From Paracoccus sulfuroxidans (lineage in GTDB: Bacteria; Pseudomonadota; Alphaproteobacteria; Rhodobacterales; Rhodobacteraceae): DNA of 64,000 nucleotides. Under the pieces are notes generated by a model. The model was given only the letters and a program-made list of their open reading frames with translations. It had not been told where the DNA came from and did no database searches. Below are positions 26,455-35,065 of the stretch, in pieces. How positions within the stretch are numbered: the first letter of the stretch is position 1; each line of letters starts with the position of its first letter. Made by a program: the position numbers and the translations under genes. Where the stretch lies: contig NZ_VLKU01000003.1 of the NCBI RefSeq assembly GCF_007830335.1, forward strand, positions 403,042-467,041. Direction: 5' to 3'.

Positions 26455-26973
26455 ATGACCGCTCTCGGACACTGCCGACTGATCCTGACCCGCCATGCGA
26501 AATCGTCATGGGATGATCCCACGCAACAGGATCATGACCGGCCCTTGAACGACCGCGGCCGCCGCTCGGCGCGAGAGCTGGGCGACTGGCTGGCCAGCCG
26601 TGGCTATGAGCCCGAGGAAGTGCTGTGCTCGACCGCGCAGCGCACGCGCGAAACCTGGGACGGGGCCTTTGCCGCGACGCTCGAAGTGCTGCCGGAAGTG
26701 CGCTACGAGGCCGGGCTGTATCAGGCCTCGCCCGATCAGATGCTGGCGATCCTGCGCACGGCCAAGGCACCGACGGTGATGATGATTGGCCACAATCCGG
26801 GCATTGCCGAATTTGCCGCGCGCCTGCCTGCGCGCGTTCCGGTTGACCCCGATTTTCGCCGTTATCCGACGGCGGCCACGCTGGTTGTCGATTTTCAGGC
26901 CGACAACTGGGCCGATGTCCGCCCCGGTGAGGGCAGCGTGATGGATTTCGTCCGCCTCGACGGGCGTCGCTAG
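26455..26973 (+). CDS. SixA-like histidine phosphatase
   Basis: 172 residues. A small histidine-phosphatase-superfamily protein: LILTRHAKSSW carries the RHxx motif with the nucleophilic His, CSTAQRTRET the second Arg, and IGHNPGIAEF the second catalytic His. This matches SixA, which dephosphorylates phosphohistidine proteins; in Escherichia coli, SixA acts on the nitrogen PTS, and a ptsP gene occurs in this window. Function on that target here is inferred. ATG 26455 chosen by the MTALGHCRLIL start. Confidence 0.85.
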   Translation: MTALGHCRLILTRHAKSSWDDPTQQDHDRPLNDRGRRSARELGDWLASRGYEPEEVLCSTAQRTRETWDGAFAATLEVLPEVRYEAGLYQASPDQMLAILRTAKAPTVMMIGHNPGIAEFAARLPARVPVDPDFRRYPTAATLVVDFQADNWADVRPGEGSVMDFVRLDGRR

Positions 26974-26991
26974 GGCCGCGCCAGGCGGCCC
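26973..26991. terminator. Hairpin between convergent genes
   Basis: GGGCCG and CGGCCC pair around a 7-base loop directly at the stop of the phosphatase gene, before the convergent metallopeptidase gene. No T-tract. Confidence 0.35.
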
Positions 26992-26997
26992 CGCGCC

Positions 26998-27405
26998 TCA
27001 TTCCCACCAGCGGTCGATGGTCGCGATGTCGTCATCCGACCAGCCGAAATGGTGGGCGAATTCATGCACCACCACATTCGAGACCAGCGCCGCCAGCGAC
27101 ACATCCCCGCGCGTGGCCCATTCGTCCAGAATGGCGCGCCGGAACAGCCAGACGGTGTCGGGGAAATGCTGGGGATCGGTCGCCGATTTCTCGGTCAGCG
27201 GGATGCCGTCGTAAAGCCCGGTCAGCTCCAGCGGATCATCGATCTGCAATTCGTCCAGAAATTCCTCGGAGGCGAATTCCTCGACCCGCAGGATAACCGT
27301 CGAGGCGGGACCGGCGAATTCGGGGGGCAGGGCGGCAATGGTTTCGCGGGCCAGCTCTTCGATGACGCTTGCGTCAGGAGCATTGGCGGTCTTCCAGTCG
27401 GTCAT
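26998..27405 (-). CDS. Minimal zincin-like metallopeptidase family protein
   Basis: 135 residues. The protein carries VVVHEFAHHFGWSDDDI near its C-terminus: an HExxH zinc-binding motif followed by the conserved Gly-x-Ser/Asp pattern of the small zincin-like family (often named metallopeptidase family or DUF1025). No signal peptide, so cytosolic. Physiological substrate is unknown for this family. It is convergent with the SixA-like gene and divergent from gltX. Confidence 0.85.
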   Translation of the reverse strand: MTDWKTANAPDASVIEELARETIAALPPEFAGPASTVILRVEEFASEEFLDELQIDDPLELTGLYDGIPLTEKSATDPQHFPDTVWLFRRAILDEWATRGDVSLAALVSNVVVHEFAHHFGWSDDDIATIDRWWE

Positions 27406-27483
27406 GGCAATCCCTCATCTTCCAGCCTCGATATGGACAAAATCGGGCCATTGTGAAAGAGCGAAGCAGACAGGAGATGCTCC

Positions 27484-28809
27484 ATGACCACGACCCGCTT
27501 CGCCCCTTCGCCCACCGGACATATCCATGTGGGCAACCTGCGCACCGCGCTGATGAACTATCTGATTGCCCGCAAGACCGGGGGCACGTTCATCCTGCGT
27601 CTTGATGACACCGACCGCGAGCGGTCGAAACAGGAATATGCGGACGGCATCCAGCGCGATCTTGAATGGCTGGGCCTGACCTGGGACCGGATCGAGCGGC
27701 AGTCGGACCGGCTGGACCGCTATGCCGAGGCGGCCCAGCAGCTGCGCGGCAAGAACCGGCTTTATGAGGTTTTCGAGACCCCGACCGAGCTGGACCTGAA
27801 GCGCAAGAAACAGCTGAACATGGGCAAGCCGCCGGTCTATGACCGCGCCGGGCTGAACCTTTCGGAGGACGACATCGCCCGCCTCCGCGCCGAGGGCCGC
27901 GAGGGCTATTGGCGCTTCCTGCTGGAGCAGGAGCGGATCAACTGGACCGACGGCATTCTGGGCGACATCTCGATTGACGCGGCCAGCGTCTCCGACCCGG
28001 TGTTGATCCGGGCGGACGGGCAGGTGCTGTATACCTTCGCTTCATCTGTTGATGATACGGATATGGGTGTGACCCATATCGTGCGGGGTGCCGACCATGT
28101 GACCAATACCGCGACGCAGATCCAGATCATCGGTGCCCTTGGCGGCACGACGCCCGCATTCGCGCATCACAGCCTGCTGACCGGCGCACAGGGTGAGGAG
28201 CTGTCGAAGCGCATCGGTGCGCTCTCGATCCGCGATATGCGTGAAAACGGCATCGCGCCCGAAGCGCTGCTGTCGATGATGGCGCGGCTGGGTTCGTCGC
28301 AGCCGGTTGAGTTGCGCATGACGCTGAATGAGATCGCGGACGGGTTCGATCTGTCGCAGTTCGGTGCCTCGCCGACGAAGTTCGATCCCGAGGAACTGCT
28401 GCCGCTGACCCGCGAGGCAAACCAGTCCCGCCCCTTCGCCGAGGTGCAGGACCGCATTTCCGCGCTTGGCGTGCCAGCCGATCTGGCCGAGCGTTTCTGG
28501 CGCGTCGCCTCGCATAACATCACCAAGCTCGATGATCTGGCGGGCTGGTGGACAATCTTCTCGCAAGGGGCCGAGCCGGTGATCGACCCCGAGGATGCCG
28601 ATTTCATCCGTGAGGCGATGACCTTGCTTCCGCCGCCGCCCTATGACGACAACAGTTGGTCCGAGTTCACCGCGCGGGTGAAAGAGGCCACCGGCCGCAA
28701 GGGCAAGGGGCTGTTCATGCCGCTGAGGAAGGCCCTGACCGGCCAGGCGCATGGGCCCGAGATGGCGGATCTGATGCCGCTTCTGCAGGTCGTCCGCGCG
28801 CGCGGCTGA
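27484..28809 (+). CDS. gltX: Glutamyl-tRNA synthetase
   Basis: 441 residues. Class I aminoacyl-tRNA synthetase with the HIGH-type motif in PSPTGHIHVGNLRTA and the KMSKS-type motif in GEELSKRIGA. It charges tRNA-Glu, and in alphaproteobacteria often also tRNA-Gln as part of the amidotransferase route. GGAGATGCTCC precedes the ATG. A strong terminator follows. Confidence 0.96.
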   Translation: MTTTRFAPSPTGHIHVGNLRTALMNYLIARKTGGTFILRLDDTDRERSKQEYADGIQRDLEWLGLTWDRIERQSDRLDRYAEAAQQLRGKNRLYEVFETPTELDLKRKKQLNMGKPPVYDRAGLNLSEDDIARLRAEGREGYWRFLLEQERINWTDGILGDISIDAASVSDPVLIRADGQVLYTFASSVDDTDMGVTHIVRGADHVTNTATQIQIIGALGGTTPAFAHHSLLTGAQGEELSKRIGALSIRDMRENGIAPEALLSMMARLGSSQPVELRMTLNEIADGFDLSQFGASPTKFDPEELLPLTREANQSRPFAEVQDRISALGVPADLAERFWRVASHNITKLDDLAGWWTIFSQGAEPVIDPEDADFIREAMTLLPPPPYDDNSWSEFTARVKEATGRKGKGLFMPLRKALTGQAHGPEMADLMPLLQVVRARG

Positions 28810-28831
28810 TCGGCTGCGTTTGCCATGACGG

Positions 28832-28860
28832 AAAAGCCGCTGACCTGTTCGGCGGCTTTT
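28832..28860 (+). terminator. Intrinsic terminator of gltX
   Basis: AAAAGCCGC pairs with GCGGCTTTT across an 11-base loop, followed by further T residues, 23 bases after the gltX stop. Confidence 0.75.
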
Positions 28861-28967
28861 TTCTTGGCCTTGAAGGCGGGCGGCGCGAAAGATGCCGCCA
28901 GATCGAATTTTGACGCCCTTTCCTCTTGACGCCCCGCGCGCCACGCCGTACATCCGCCGCACTCCGT

Positions 28968-29044
28968 GGCGGAGTAGCTCAGCTGGTTAGAGCAGCGGAA
29001 TCATAATCCGCGTGTCGGGGGTTCAAGTCCCTCCTCCGCTACCA
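28968..29044 (+). tRNA. tRNA-Met (CAT), elongator type
   Basis: A 77-base cloverleaf beginning GGCGGAG and ending in encoded CCA. The anticodon stem GCGGA/TCCGC holds the loop ATCATAA with anticodon CAT. The first acceptor pair is G-T, not the mismatch expected of an initiator. A CAT anticodon can also mean a lysidine-modified tRNA-Ile, but the body resembles alphaproteobacterial elongator tRNA-Met. Confidence 0.9.
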
Positions 29045-29239
29045 AACTTCCCGATATCGCCCGACAGACCAACCGGCTTCTTGCAGGAAGCAGGCCGATT
29101 TTGCGCATGGCCGCAAACCTCGGGCGCGCGCTTGGAACATTCCGCCCCTTCATGCGTTACGCTTTAAGCGGTGCCTTGTGCCGACCGATCTCTCTGGCCG
29201 ACCGGACGCCCTCGTCGAAACCAGTTTGGCGGCGATGCG

Positions 29240-30553
29240 ATGAATGGGCTTTTGCGGGTTTTGCTGGGCACACTTGCCAAGGTGGGCGACCTGACGGTCA
29301 TTGACAGCAAGGGCAAGCGTACGCGTTTCGGCGACGGGACGGGTAAACCGATCTCCCTGCGCTTCAACACCCCTTCGGCCGAGCGTGCGGTGGCGCTGAA
29401 CCCGGTCCTGAAGCTGGGCGAATGCTACATGGACGGGCGCGTCGACATGGTCGAGGGCGATGTCTACGACCTGATCATGCTGGCCCATCTGAACGCGGGC
29501 CGAGAGATGGTGCCGGTCTTCTGGATGAAGGCCCTCGACAAGGTGCGCATGGCCGAGCGGCGCATTCATCAGCTGAACACCCGGGTCCGCGCGCTAGGCA
29601 ATGTGCAGCGGCACTATGACCTGTCGGCGGATCTCTACCGGCTGTTTCTGGACCCGGACATGCAATATTCCTGCGCCTATTTCCCGACGCCGCAAACCTC
29701 GCTGTCCATGGCGCAGTTGCTGAAGAAACGCCATATCGCGGCGAAGCTGATGCTGAAAGAGGGGATGGAGGTTCTGGACATCGGCTGCGGCTGGGGCGGC
29801 ATGGGGCTTTATCTGGCGCGGGTCGCGGGCGCGCATGTCGAGGGCGTGACGCTGTCCGAGGAGCAACTGGCCGTCGCACTGCGCCGTGCCGAGGCCGAGG
29901 GGCTGACGCCCCCTGCGCAGGTCGACAGGGGCAGCGCGGCGTTCCGCTTGCAGGATTACCGCGACATCGACCGCAGCTTTGACCGGATCGTCTCGGTCGG
30001 CATGTTCGAACATGTCGGCATCAGCCACTATGACGAGTTCTTCGGGCGCTGCGCCCGGATGCTGCGACCGGATGGCACCATGCTGCTGCACAGCATCGGC
30101 CGGGCCGAGCCGCCGGGCGCGACCAACCCTTTCCTGCAGCGCTACATCTTCCCGGGGGGCTATATTCCGGCGCTGTCCGAGGTCATGCGCGCGGTCGAGA
30201 AGGCGGGGCTGTTCGTCACCGATATCGAGGTCCTGCGCCTGCATTATGCAGAAACGCTGCGGGCCTGGCGCAAGGCCTTCATGGCGCGGCGGGATGAGGC
30301 GCGGGCGCTTTACGATGAGGCGTTCTGCCGGATGTGGGAGTTCTATCTGGCGGGCAGCGAGGCCTCGTTCCGCGAAGGCAGCATGGTGGTCTTTCAGATC
30401 CAGGTCGCCCATCGCGGCGATGCCGTGCCGATCACCCGCGACTATATCGCGGCGGCCGAGGCGCAGCTGGAATCGCTGGAATGCCGCCATGGCATCCCGG
30501 GCCCCGCATGGCCCGAGGATTGGCCGGATTTCCCGATGTCTCTGGCCTGTTGA
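29240..30553 (+). CDS. Cyclopropane-fatty-acyl-phospholipid synthase family protein
   Basis: 437 residues. SAM-dependent methyltransferase of the CFA synthase family: VLDIGCGWGGMGLYLAR is the SAM-binding loop, followed by GVTLSEEQL, SVGMFEHVG and the C-terminal WRKAF...CRMWEFYLAGSE region. It adds a methylene group across double bonds of membrane lipid acyl chains, a membrane-hardening response to stress or stationary phase. Start placed at ATG 29240 (MNGLLRVLLG); a longer frame exists. Convergent with the aminotransferase gene, with a shared terminator hairpin. Confidence 0.9.
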   Translation: MNGLLRVLLGTLAKVGDLTVIDSKGKRTRFGDGTGKPISLRFNTPSAERAVALNPVLKLGECYMDGRVDMVEGDVYDLIMLAHLNAGREMVPVFWMKALDKVRMAERRIHQLNTRVRALGNVQRHYDLSADLYRLFLDPDMQYSCAYFPTPQTSLSMAQLLKKRHIAAKLMLKEGMEVLDIGCGWGGMGLYLARVAGAHVEGVTLSEEQLAVALRRAEAEGLTPPAQVDRGSAAFRLQDYRDIDRSFDRIVSVGMFEHVGISHYDEFFGRCARMLRPDGTMLLHSIGRAEPPGATNPFLQRYIFPGGYIPALSEVMRAVEKAGLFVTDIEVLRLHYAETLRAWRKAFMARRDEARALYDEAFCRMWEFYLAGSEASFREGSMVVFQIQVAHRGDAVPITRDYIAAAEAQLESLECRHGIPGPAWPEDWPDFPMSLAC

Positions 30554-30556
30554 GGC

Positions 30557-30588
30557 GACCGGGCCAGCCGCGAAAGGCTGCCCCGGTC
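30557..30588. terminator. Long hairpin between convergent genes
   Basis: A 13-base stem (GACCGGGCCAGCC with GGCTGCCCCGGTC, one mismatch) around GCGAAA sits between the cyclopropane synthase and aminotransferase stops and likely ends both transcripts. Confidence 0.65.
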
Positions 30589-30600
30589 CGTTTCGTAAAC

Positions 30601-31980
30601 TCAGGCGACGCCCAATTCGGCTTCCAGCTCGCCCAGCGATTTCGCCACGATCTCGAACAGGTCGTCGGCCTGCGCGCGGGTGATGATCAGCGGCGGGCAG
30701 AAGGCCACGGCGTCATACATGTTGCGCGAAATCAAGCCGTTGCGCATCATCGCATTGTTCATCAGCCCGCCCAGCTTGCCCGCGGTCGAGACCGATTTCG
30801 TGGCCTTGTCCTCGACCAGTTCGACCGCCGCGATCAGGCCGATGCCGCGCACTTCGCCGACCAGCGGGCTGTCGGCCAGGCCGTGCAGGCGTCCCAGCAG
30901 ATGCGCGCCGACGTCGCGCGCATTCGCCACCAGATCGTTGTCCTGAATGACGGCCAGGTTCGCCAGCGCGACCGCCGCGCCCAGCGGGTGACCGCCAGCG
31001 GTGAAGCCATGCCCGAAGGTGCCGATGCGGTTGCTTTCCTCGGCGATGGGGCCATAGACGCGGTCGTTCATCATGATGGCCGAGAAGGGGATGTAGCTGG
31101 AGGTGATCTGCTTCGACATGACGATCACATCGGGGCGGATGCCCATGGTTTCGCTGCCGAACATGTTGCCGGTGCGCCCGAAGCCGCAGATGACCTCATC
31201 GGCGACGAACAGGATGTCGTGCTTCTCCAGCACCGCCTGGATCTTCTCGTAATAGGTTTTCGGCGGCACGACGACGCCGCCCGCGCCCATGACCGGCTCG
31301 GCCCAGAAGGCGGCGACGGTTTCGGGGCCTTCGCGCTGGATCATGGCCTCAAGCTCATTGGCGCAGCGGGTGGCGAATTCCTCCTCGGTCTCGCCCGGGT
31401 TGCCGTCCTTCCAGAAATGCGGCGCCATGGTGTGCAGCACGCGGTCGATCGGCAGGTCGAAGGATTTGTGATTGTTGGGCAGGCCGGTCAGGCTGGCCGA
31501 GGCGATGGTGACGCCGTGATAGCCCCGCATGCGCGAGATGACCTTCTTCTTCTCGGGCTTGCCCATCGCGTTCGAGCGGTACCAGATCATCTTCAGCACG
31601 GTGTCATTCGCCTCGGAGCCCGAGTTCGTATAGAACACCTTGCTCATCGGGACGGGCGCGATGGCGATCAGCTGCTCGGCCAGATCGATGGCGGGCGCGT
31701 GGCTTTTATGGCCGAAATTGTGATAGAAGGGCAGCTTCTGCAGCTGATCGGTCGCGGCCTTGATCAGGCGCTGGTCGTTGAAGCCGACGCCCACGCTCCA
31801 CAGACCCGCCATGCCCTCGATATAGCGGCGGCCTTCGTTGTCCTCGACATAGATGCCCTCACCGCCCTCGATGATCATCGGGCCGACCTCGGCATGGCGC
31901 ACGGCATTGGTATAGGCGTGCATGTGATAGGCGATGTCGCGGGCTTCTGCGGTCTGGTCGAAGTTCGTAAGCTCGTTCAT
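30601..31980 (-). CDS. Class III omega-aminotransferase (PLP-dependent)
   Basis: 459 residues. Fold type I class III transaminase: the phosphate-binding TNSGSEANDT, the cofactor Asp in FVADEVICGFGRTG, and the Schiff-base Lys K290 in VIVMSKQ. It resembles the omega-transaminases that move the amino group from omega-amino acids or amines to pyruvate or 2-oxoglutarate. It lies 79 bases downstream of an L-2-hydroxyglutarate oxidase on the same strand, so a role in catabolism of a lysine-type or omega-amino compound is possible. The substrate cannot be read from sequence. Confidence 0.85.
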   Translation of the reverse strand: MNELTNFDQTAEARDIAYHMHAYTNAVRHAEVGPMIIEGGEGIYVEDNEGRRYIEGMAGLWSVGVGFNDQRLIKAATDQLQKLPFYHNFGHKSHAPAIDLAEQLIAIAPVPMSKVFYTNSGSEANDTVLKMIWYRSNAMGKPEKKKVISRMRGYHGVTIASASLTGLPNNHKSFDLPIDRVLHTMAPHFWKDGNPGETEEEFATRCANELEAMIQREGPETVAAFWAEPVMGAGGVVVPPKTYYEKIQAVLEKHDILFVADEVICGFGRTGNMFGSETMGIRPDVIVMSKQITSSYIPFSAIMMNDRVYGPIAEESNRIGTFGHGFTAGGHPLGAAVALANLAVIQDNDLVANARDVGAHLLGRLHGLADSPLVGEVRGIGLIAAVELVEDKATKSVSTAGKLGGLMNNAMMRNGLISRNMYDAVAFCPPLIITRAQADDLFEIVAKSLGELEAELGVA

Positions 31981-32059
31981 GGGTCCTCTCCGTCTTATGT
32001 GAAATTCGGTTTATGTAAGATCCGGCTGCGGTCAGGATACGCCTGCCGCAGGCTGCGGG

Positions 32060-33274
32060 TCATGTGTTCAGTTTGTCCAGCACGCGGCCGCCGATCTCGG
32101 CCCCGATGGGGAAGGCCGAGGTCGCGGCGGGCGAAGGCGCGTTGCAGGTGTGGATGGTGCGCCGCGTCTCGCGCAGCAGGAAATCGTCGATCATACGCCC
32201 GTCGCGCCCGACCGCCTGTGCGCGGATGCCCGGCGCATGGGGTTGCAGGTCCGAAAGCGTCAGGGCAGGGCAATAGCGGCGGCAGCGCTCAAGATAGGTG
32301 CGGCGCGACAGGGTGCCGCGCAGTTCTTGCAGCCCCGGCCGGACCGAGCGGGCCATGAGCTTCCAGAAGCCCGGAAAGCCGAAGGTGGCGCGGGCGTCCT
32401 CGGGCACCATGCGGTTGCCGCCATAGGTCTCTCGCCCCAGCGACAGGACGGCATTCGGGCCGACCGTGGTGTAGCCGCCGATCATCTTGGTCAGATGCAC
32501 GCCCAGAAAAGGCAGGGACGGGTCCGGGACGGGATAGATCAGCCGCTCAACCAGATCGCTGGCGTCGGGTGCCAGCCGGTAATATTCGCCGCGGAAGGGG
32601 ATGATGCGGAAGTCATCGGCAAGGCCCGACATCGCCGCAATGCGGTCCGCCTGCAGCCCGGCGCAGGCCACCAGACAGCGCGCGGAATGATCGCCCTGAT
32701 CGGTCTTGACCGTCACCATATCGGGCGTTTCCCGCAGGCCCGTGACCTTCGCGCCGAACTGGAAGGTCACGCCTTCCTCGGCCAGCCGGTCGCGCAGCAC
32801 GCGGCAGATCTGGCCGTAATCGACAATGCCGCTGGCGGGGCTGAGAAGCGCGCCGACGCCTGCGACATTCGGCTCGATCTCGGCCAGTTCGGCGACGCCG
32901 ATCATGCGGAACTCCAGCCCGTTCTGCTCTGCACGCTCGCGCAGCGCATCAAGGCGTGGCAATTCGGCTGCATCGGTCGCGACGATCAGCTTGCCGCAGC
33001 TGTCAAAGGGGATGTCGTTCTGGGCGCAAAAGCGCCGCGTCGCCTCGGCCCCTTCCTTGCAAAGTCGCGCCTTCAGGCTGCCAGGCGCGTAATAGATGCC
33101 CGCATGGATGACGCCCGAATTATGGCCGGTCTGATGCGTGCCGGGGGCCAGCTCTTTCTCGATCACCAGAATGCGCAGGCCCGGGCGTGAAGCCAGCAGA
33201 TGCCGCGCCGTCGCCAGCCCGACGATGCCCGCGCCAATGACGATGATGTCCTGTTCTGCCACGCTGTCCGCCAT
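32060..33274 (-). CDS. lhgO: L-2-hydroxyglutarate oxidase
   Basis: 404 residues. FAD-dependent DAO-type oxidoreductase: N-terminal dinucleotide fold VIGAGIVGLATARHLL, then GTHQTGHNSGVIHAGIYY, the LhgO-specific segment, and GVHLTKMIGGYTTVGPNAVL. It oxidises L-2-hydroxyglutarate to 2-oxoglutarate, feeding electrons to the membrane quinone pool, either as metabolite repair or in glutarate/lysine catabolism. Divergent from a LysR regulator with a candidate binding site between them, and followed by an aminotransferase. Confidence 0.9.
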   Translation of the reverse strand: MADSVAEQDIIVIGAGIVGLATARHLLASRPGLRILVIEKELAPGTHQTGHNSGVIHAGIYYAPGSLKARLCKEGAEATRRFCAQNDIPFDSCGKLIVATDAAELPRLDALRERAEQNGLEFRMIGVAELAEIEPNVAGVGALLSPASGIVDYGQICRVLRDRLAEEGVTFQFGAKVTGLRETPDMVTVKTDQGDHSARCLVACAGLQADRIAAMSGLADDFRIIPFRGEYYRLAPDASDLVERLIYPVPDPSLPFLGVHLTKMIGGYTTVGPNAVLSLGRETYGGNRMVPEDARATFGFPGFWKLMARSVRPGLQELRGTLSRRTYLERCRRYCPALTLSDLQPHAPGIRAQAVGRDGRMIDDFLLRETRRTIHTCNAPSPAATSAFPIGAEIGGRVLDKLNT

Positions 33275-33344
33275 GATCCGGGGCGATTACCCTTCCTGCC
33301 TAGCTTGGATTTCGGTGCCGTTCGATATCGGAGTGCTTGACCAA

Positions 33345-33364
33345 GGTTTGGCCTTCTGCAAACC
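33345..33364. promoter_or_regulatory. Candidate LysR-type binding site
   Basis: GGTTTG and CAAACC form an inverted repeat with an 8-base spacer, containing T-N11-A patterns, in the spacer between lhgO and the divergent lysR-type gene, 24 bases before the regulator start. This is the usual place for auto- and target control. Confidence 0.5.
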
Positions 33365-33388
33365 ATCGCGAAAAGCACGGAGTTGGGG

Positions 33389-34321
33389 ATGAGCCAGCCA
33401 CTCAAGGCCTTTCGCGGCAAGATCTCGGACAGCGACATTGCGGGTCTGCGCGATTTCGTCGAAATCGTCGAGGCGGGCGGGCTGACCGCCGCGCAGGCGC
33501 GTCTGGGCAAGGGGAAATCCGCGATCAGCCTGGGGCTGACCCGGCTGGAAGAGCGGCTAGGCCTGCGTTTGTGCGAACGCGGACGCTCGGGCTTTCGGCT
33601 GACCGAGCAGGGGCATATGGTCCACTCCGCCGCCGTGCAACTGCTGGCCGAAATCGGTCGCTTCGCGGATTTTGTCGGCGCGGCGACGCATAAGCTGGAA
33701 GACGAAATCACCATGTTCGCCGATGACAGCTTCGTCTTCGAATTTGCCGATCCGCTGGCGCGCGCCGTCGCCCGGATCAGCGATCGTTATCCGGATCTGA
33801 AACTGAACATCCGCATGACCTCCTCCGAGCATGTCTATTCGGCGGTGCTGGAAGGCTCGGCCGATCTGGGCTTCACGGCGCTCATCCGCCACAGCGAGGC
33901 GCTGGAGGCGACGCCCGTCTGCACCGAGCAGATGGGGATTTTCTGCGGTCGCGATCATCCGCTGTTCGACCGCGACGATGCCGCGCTAACCTATGAGGAA
34001 TTGCGCCGCCATGATTTCGTCGCCGCCGAGGTGATGCAGGAACAGGCCTTCAGCAAATTCGTCGAGGGGCTGGCGATCCGGGCCTATGCGCCGACGATTC
34101 TGTCGCGGATGATTCTGGTGCTGTCCTCGCGTTTCCTGGGGATCGTGCCGAATGAATTCGCCCGCTATTGGGTGGAAAAGGGGGCGGTGCGCCAGCTGCA
34201 TGTGGCCGATGGCCAGACCCGGAACATGTGCTATCTGATCCATCGCAAGGCTCGCCCGCTGGGTCTGGGCGGCGCGATCTTTCGCGGCATGATCATGGAT
34301 GAGCTGCGCAACGACCAGTGA
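33389..34321 (+). CDS. LysR-family transcriptional regulator
   Basis: 310 residues. N-terminal winged helix-turn-helix (about 15-75: IAGLRDFVEIVEAGGLTAAQ, then RLGKGKSAISLGLTRLEERL), a linker helix, and a two-lobe substrate-binding domain (FEFADPLARAVARI, SADLGFTALI). ATG 33389 has GGAG upstream; the track-like TTG at 33383 is less likely. Divergent from lhgO and the aminotransferase, which are its probable targets. The inducer is unknown, perhaps a hydroxyglutarate or an omega-amino acid. Confidence 0.88.
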   Translation: MSQPLKAFRGKISDSDIAGLRDFVEIVEAGGLTAAQARLGKGKSAISLGLTRLEERLGLRLCERGRSGFRLTEQGHMVHSAAVQLLAEIGRFADFVGAATHKLEDEITMFADDSFVFEFADPLARAVARISDRYPDLKLNIRMTSSEHVYSAVLEGSADLGFTALIRHSEALEATPVCTEQMGIFCGRDHPLFDRDDAALTYEELRRHDFVAAEVMQEQAFSKFVEGLAIRAYAPTILSRMILVLSSRFLGIVPNEFARYWVEKGAVRQLHVADGQTRNMCYLIHRKARPLGLGGAIFRGMIMDELRNDQ

Positions 34322-34408
34322 CGATTGGACCTGTCACTGCGGCTCATCTGGACCTATGCGCGACGCCCGCCTGCGCGCAGTCTGCCCCGGAAACATGAGG
34401 GGACCGAT

Positions 34409-35065
34409 ATGGAACTGGCGAACTGGACCGGCGTGCCGCGCCCGCAACTGACCACGCTGGAGGGCGCATATTGCAGGCTGGAGCCGCTGTCGCCCGAACA
34501 CGCGCCCTCGCTTTACGAGGCCGCTTCTGCGCCCGGCGGCGATGACCGCTTCCGCTATCTGTTCGAGGAGGTGCCGCAGGACCGCGCCGATTTCGATCAA
34601 TGGATCGAGAAGGCCCGCGCCAGCTCTGACCCGATGTTTTTTGCGGTGATCGACAAGGCCACGGGCCGGGCCGAGGGGCGGCAGGCGCTGATGCGCATCG
34701 ACACCACCCATGGCGTGGCCGAGATCGGCAATATCCTGTGGGGGCCCGCCATCTCGCGCAGCCGCGTGGCGACCGAGGCGCTGTTTCTGTTCGCCGATTA
34801 CGTGTTCTCGCTGGGCTATCGCCGCTTCGAATGGAAGTGCAACGACCTGAACCTGCCGTCGAAACGCGCGGCCGAACGGTTTGGCTTCCGCTTCGAGGGC
34901 GTGTTCCGTCAGCATATGGTCGTCAAGGGGCTGAACCGCGACACCGCATGGTTTGCCATGCTGGATCAGGAATGGCCGCGCCTGCGGGCGGGCTATGAAC
35001 GCTGGCTCGCGCCCTCGAATTTCGACGAGAACGGGCAGCAACGCAGCAAGCTGGACCTGAGTTAA
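34409..35065 (+). CDS. GNAT-family acetyltransferase
   Basis: 218 residues. GNAT fold of the RimJ/RimL-like branch: GVAEIGNILWGPAISRSRVA is the strand/acetyl-CoA loop and GYRRFEWKCNDLNLPSKRAA with ERFGFRFEGVFRQ the conserved C-terminal part. It would transfer an acetyl group to an amine on a protein or small molecule. ATG 34409 is preceded by GGGGA. The stop overlaps the convergent gene by 4 bases. Confidence 0.85.
   Translation: MELANWTGVPRPQLTTLEGAYCRLEPLSPEHAPSLYEAASAPGGDDRFRYLFEEVPQDRADFDQWIEKARASSDPMFFAVIDKATGRAEGRQALMRIDTTHGVAEIGNILWGPAISRSRVATEALFLFADYVFSLGYRRFEWKCNDLNLPSKRAAERFGFRFEGVFRQHMVVKGLNRDTAWFAMLDQEWPRLRAGYERWLAPSNFDENGQQRSKLDLS

Noticed and set aside
28968..29044. Lysidine-type tRNA-Ile or initiator tRNA-fMet
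   Set aside because: The first acceptor pair can form (G-T), unlike an initiator, and the body resembles elongator tRNA-Met more than the minor tRNA-Ile.
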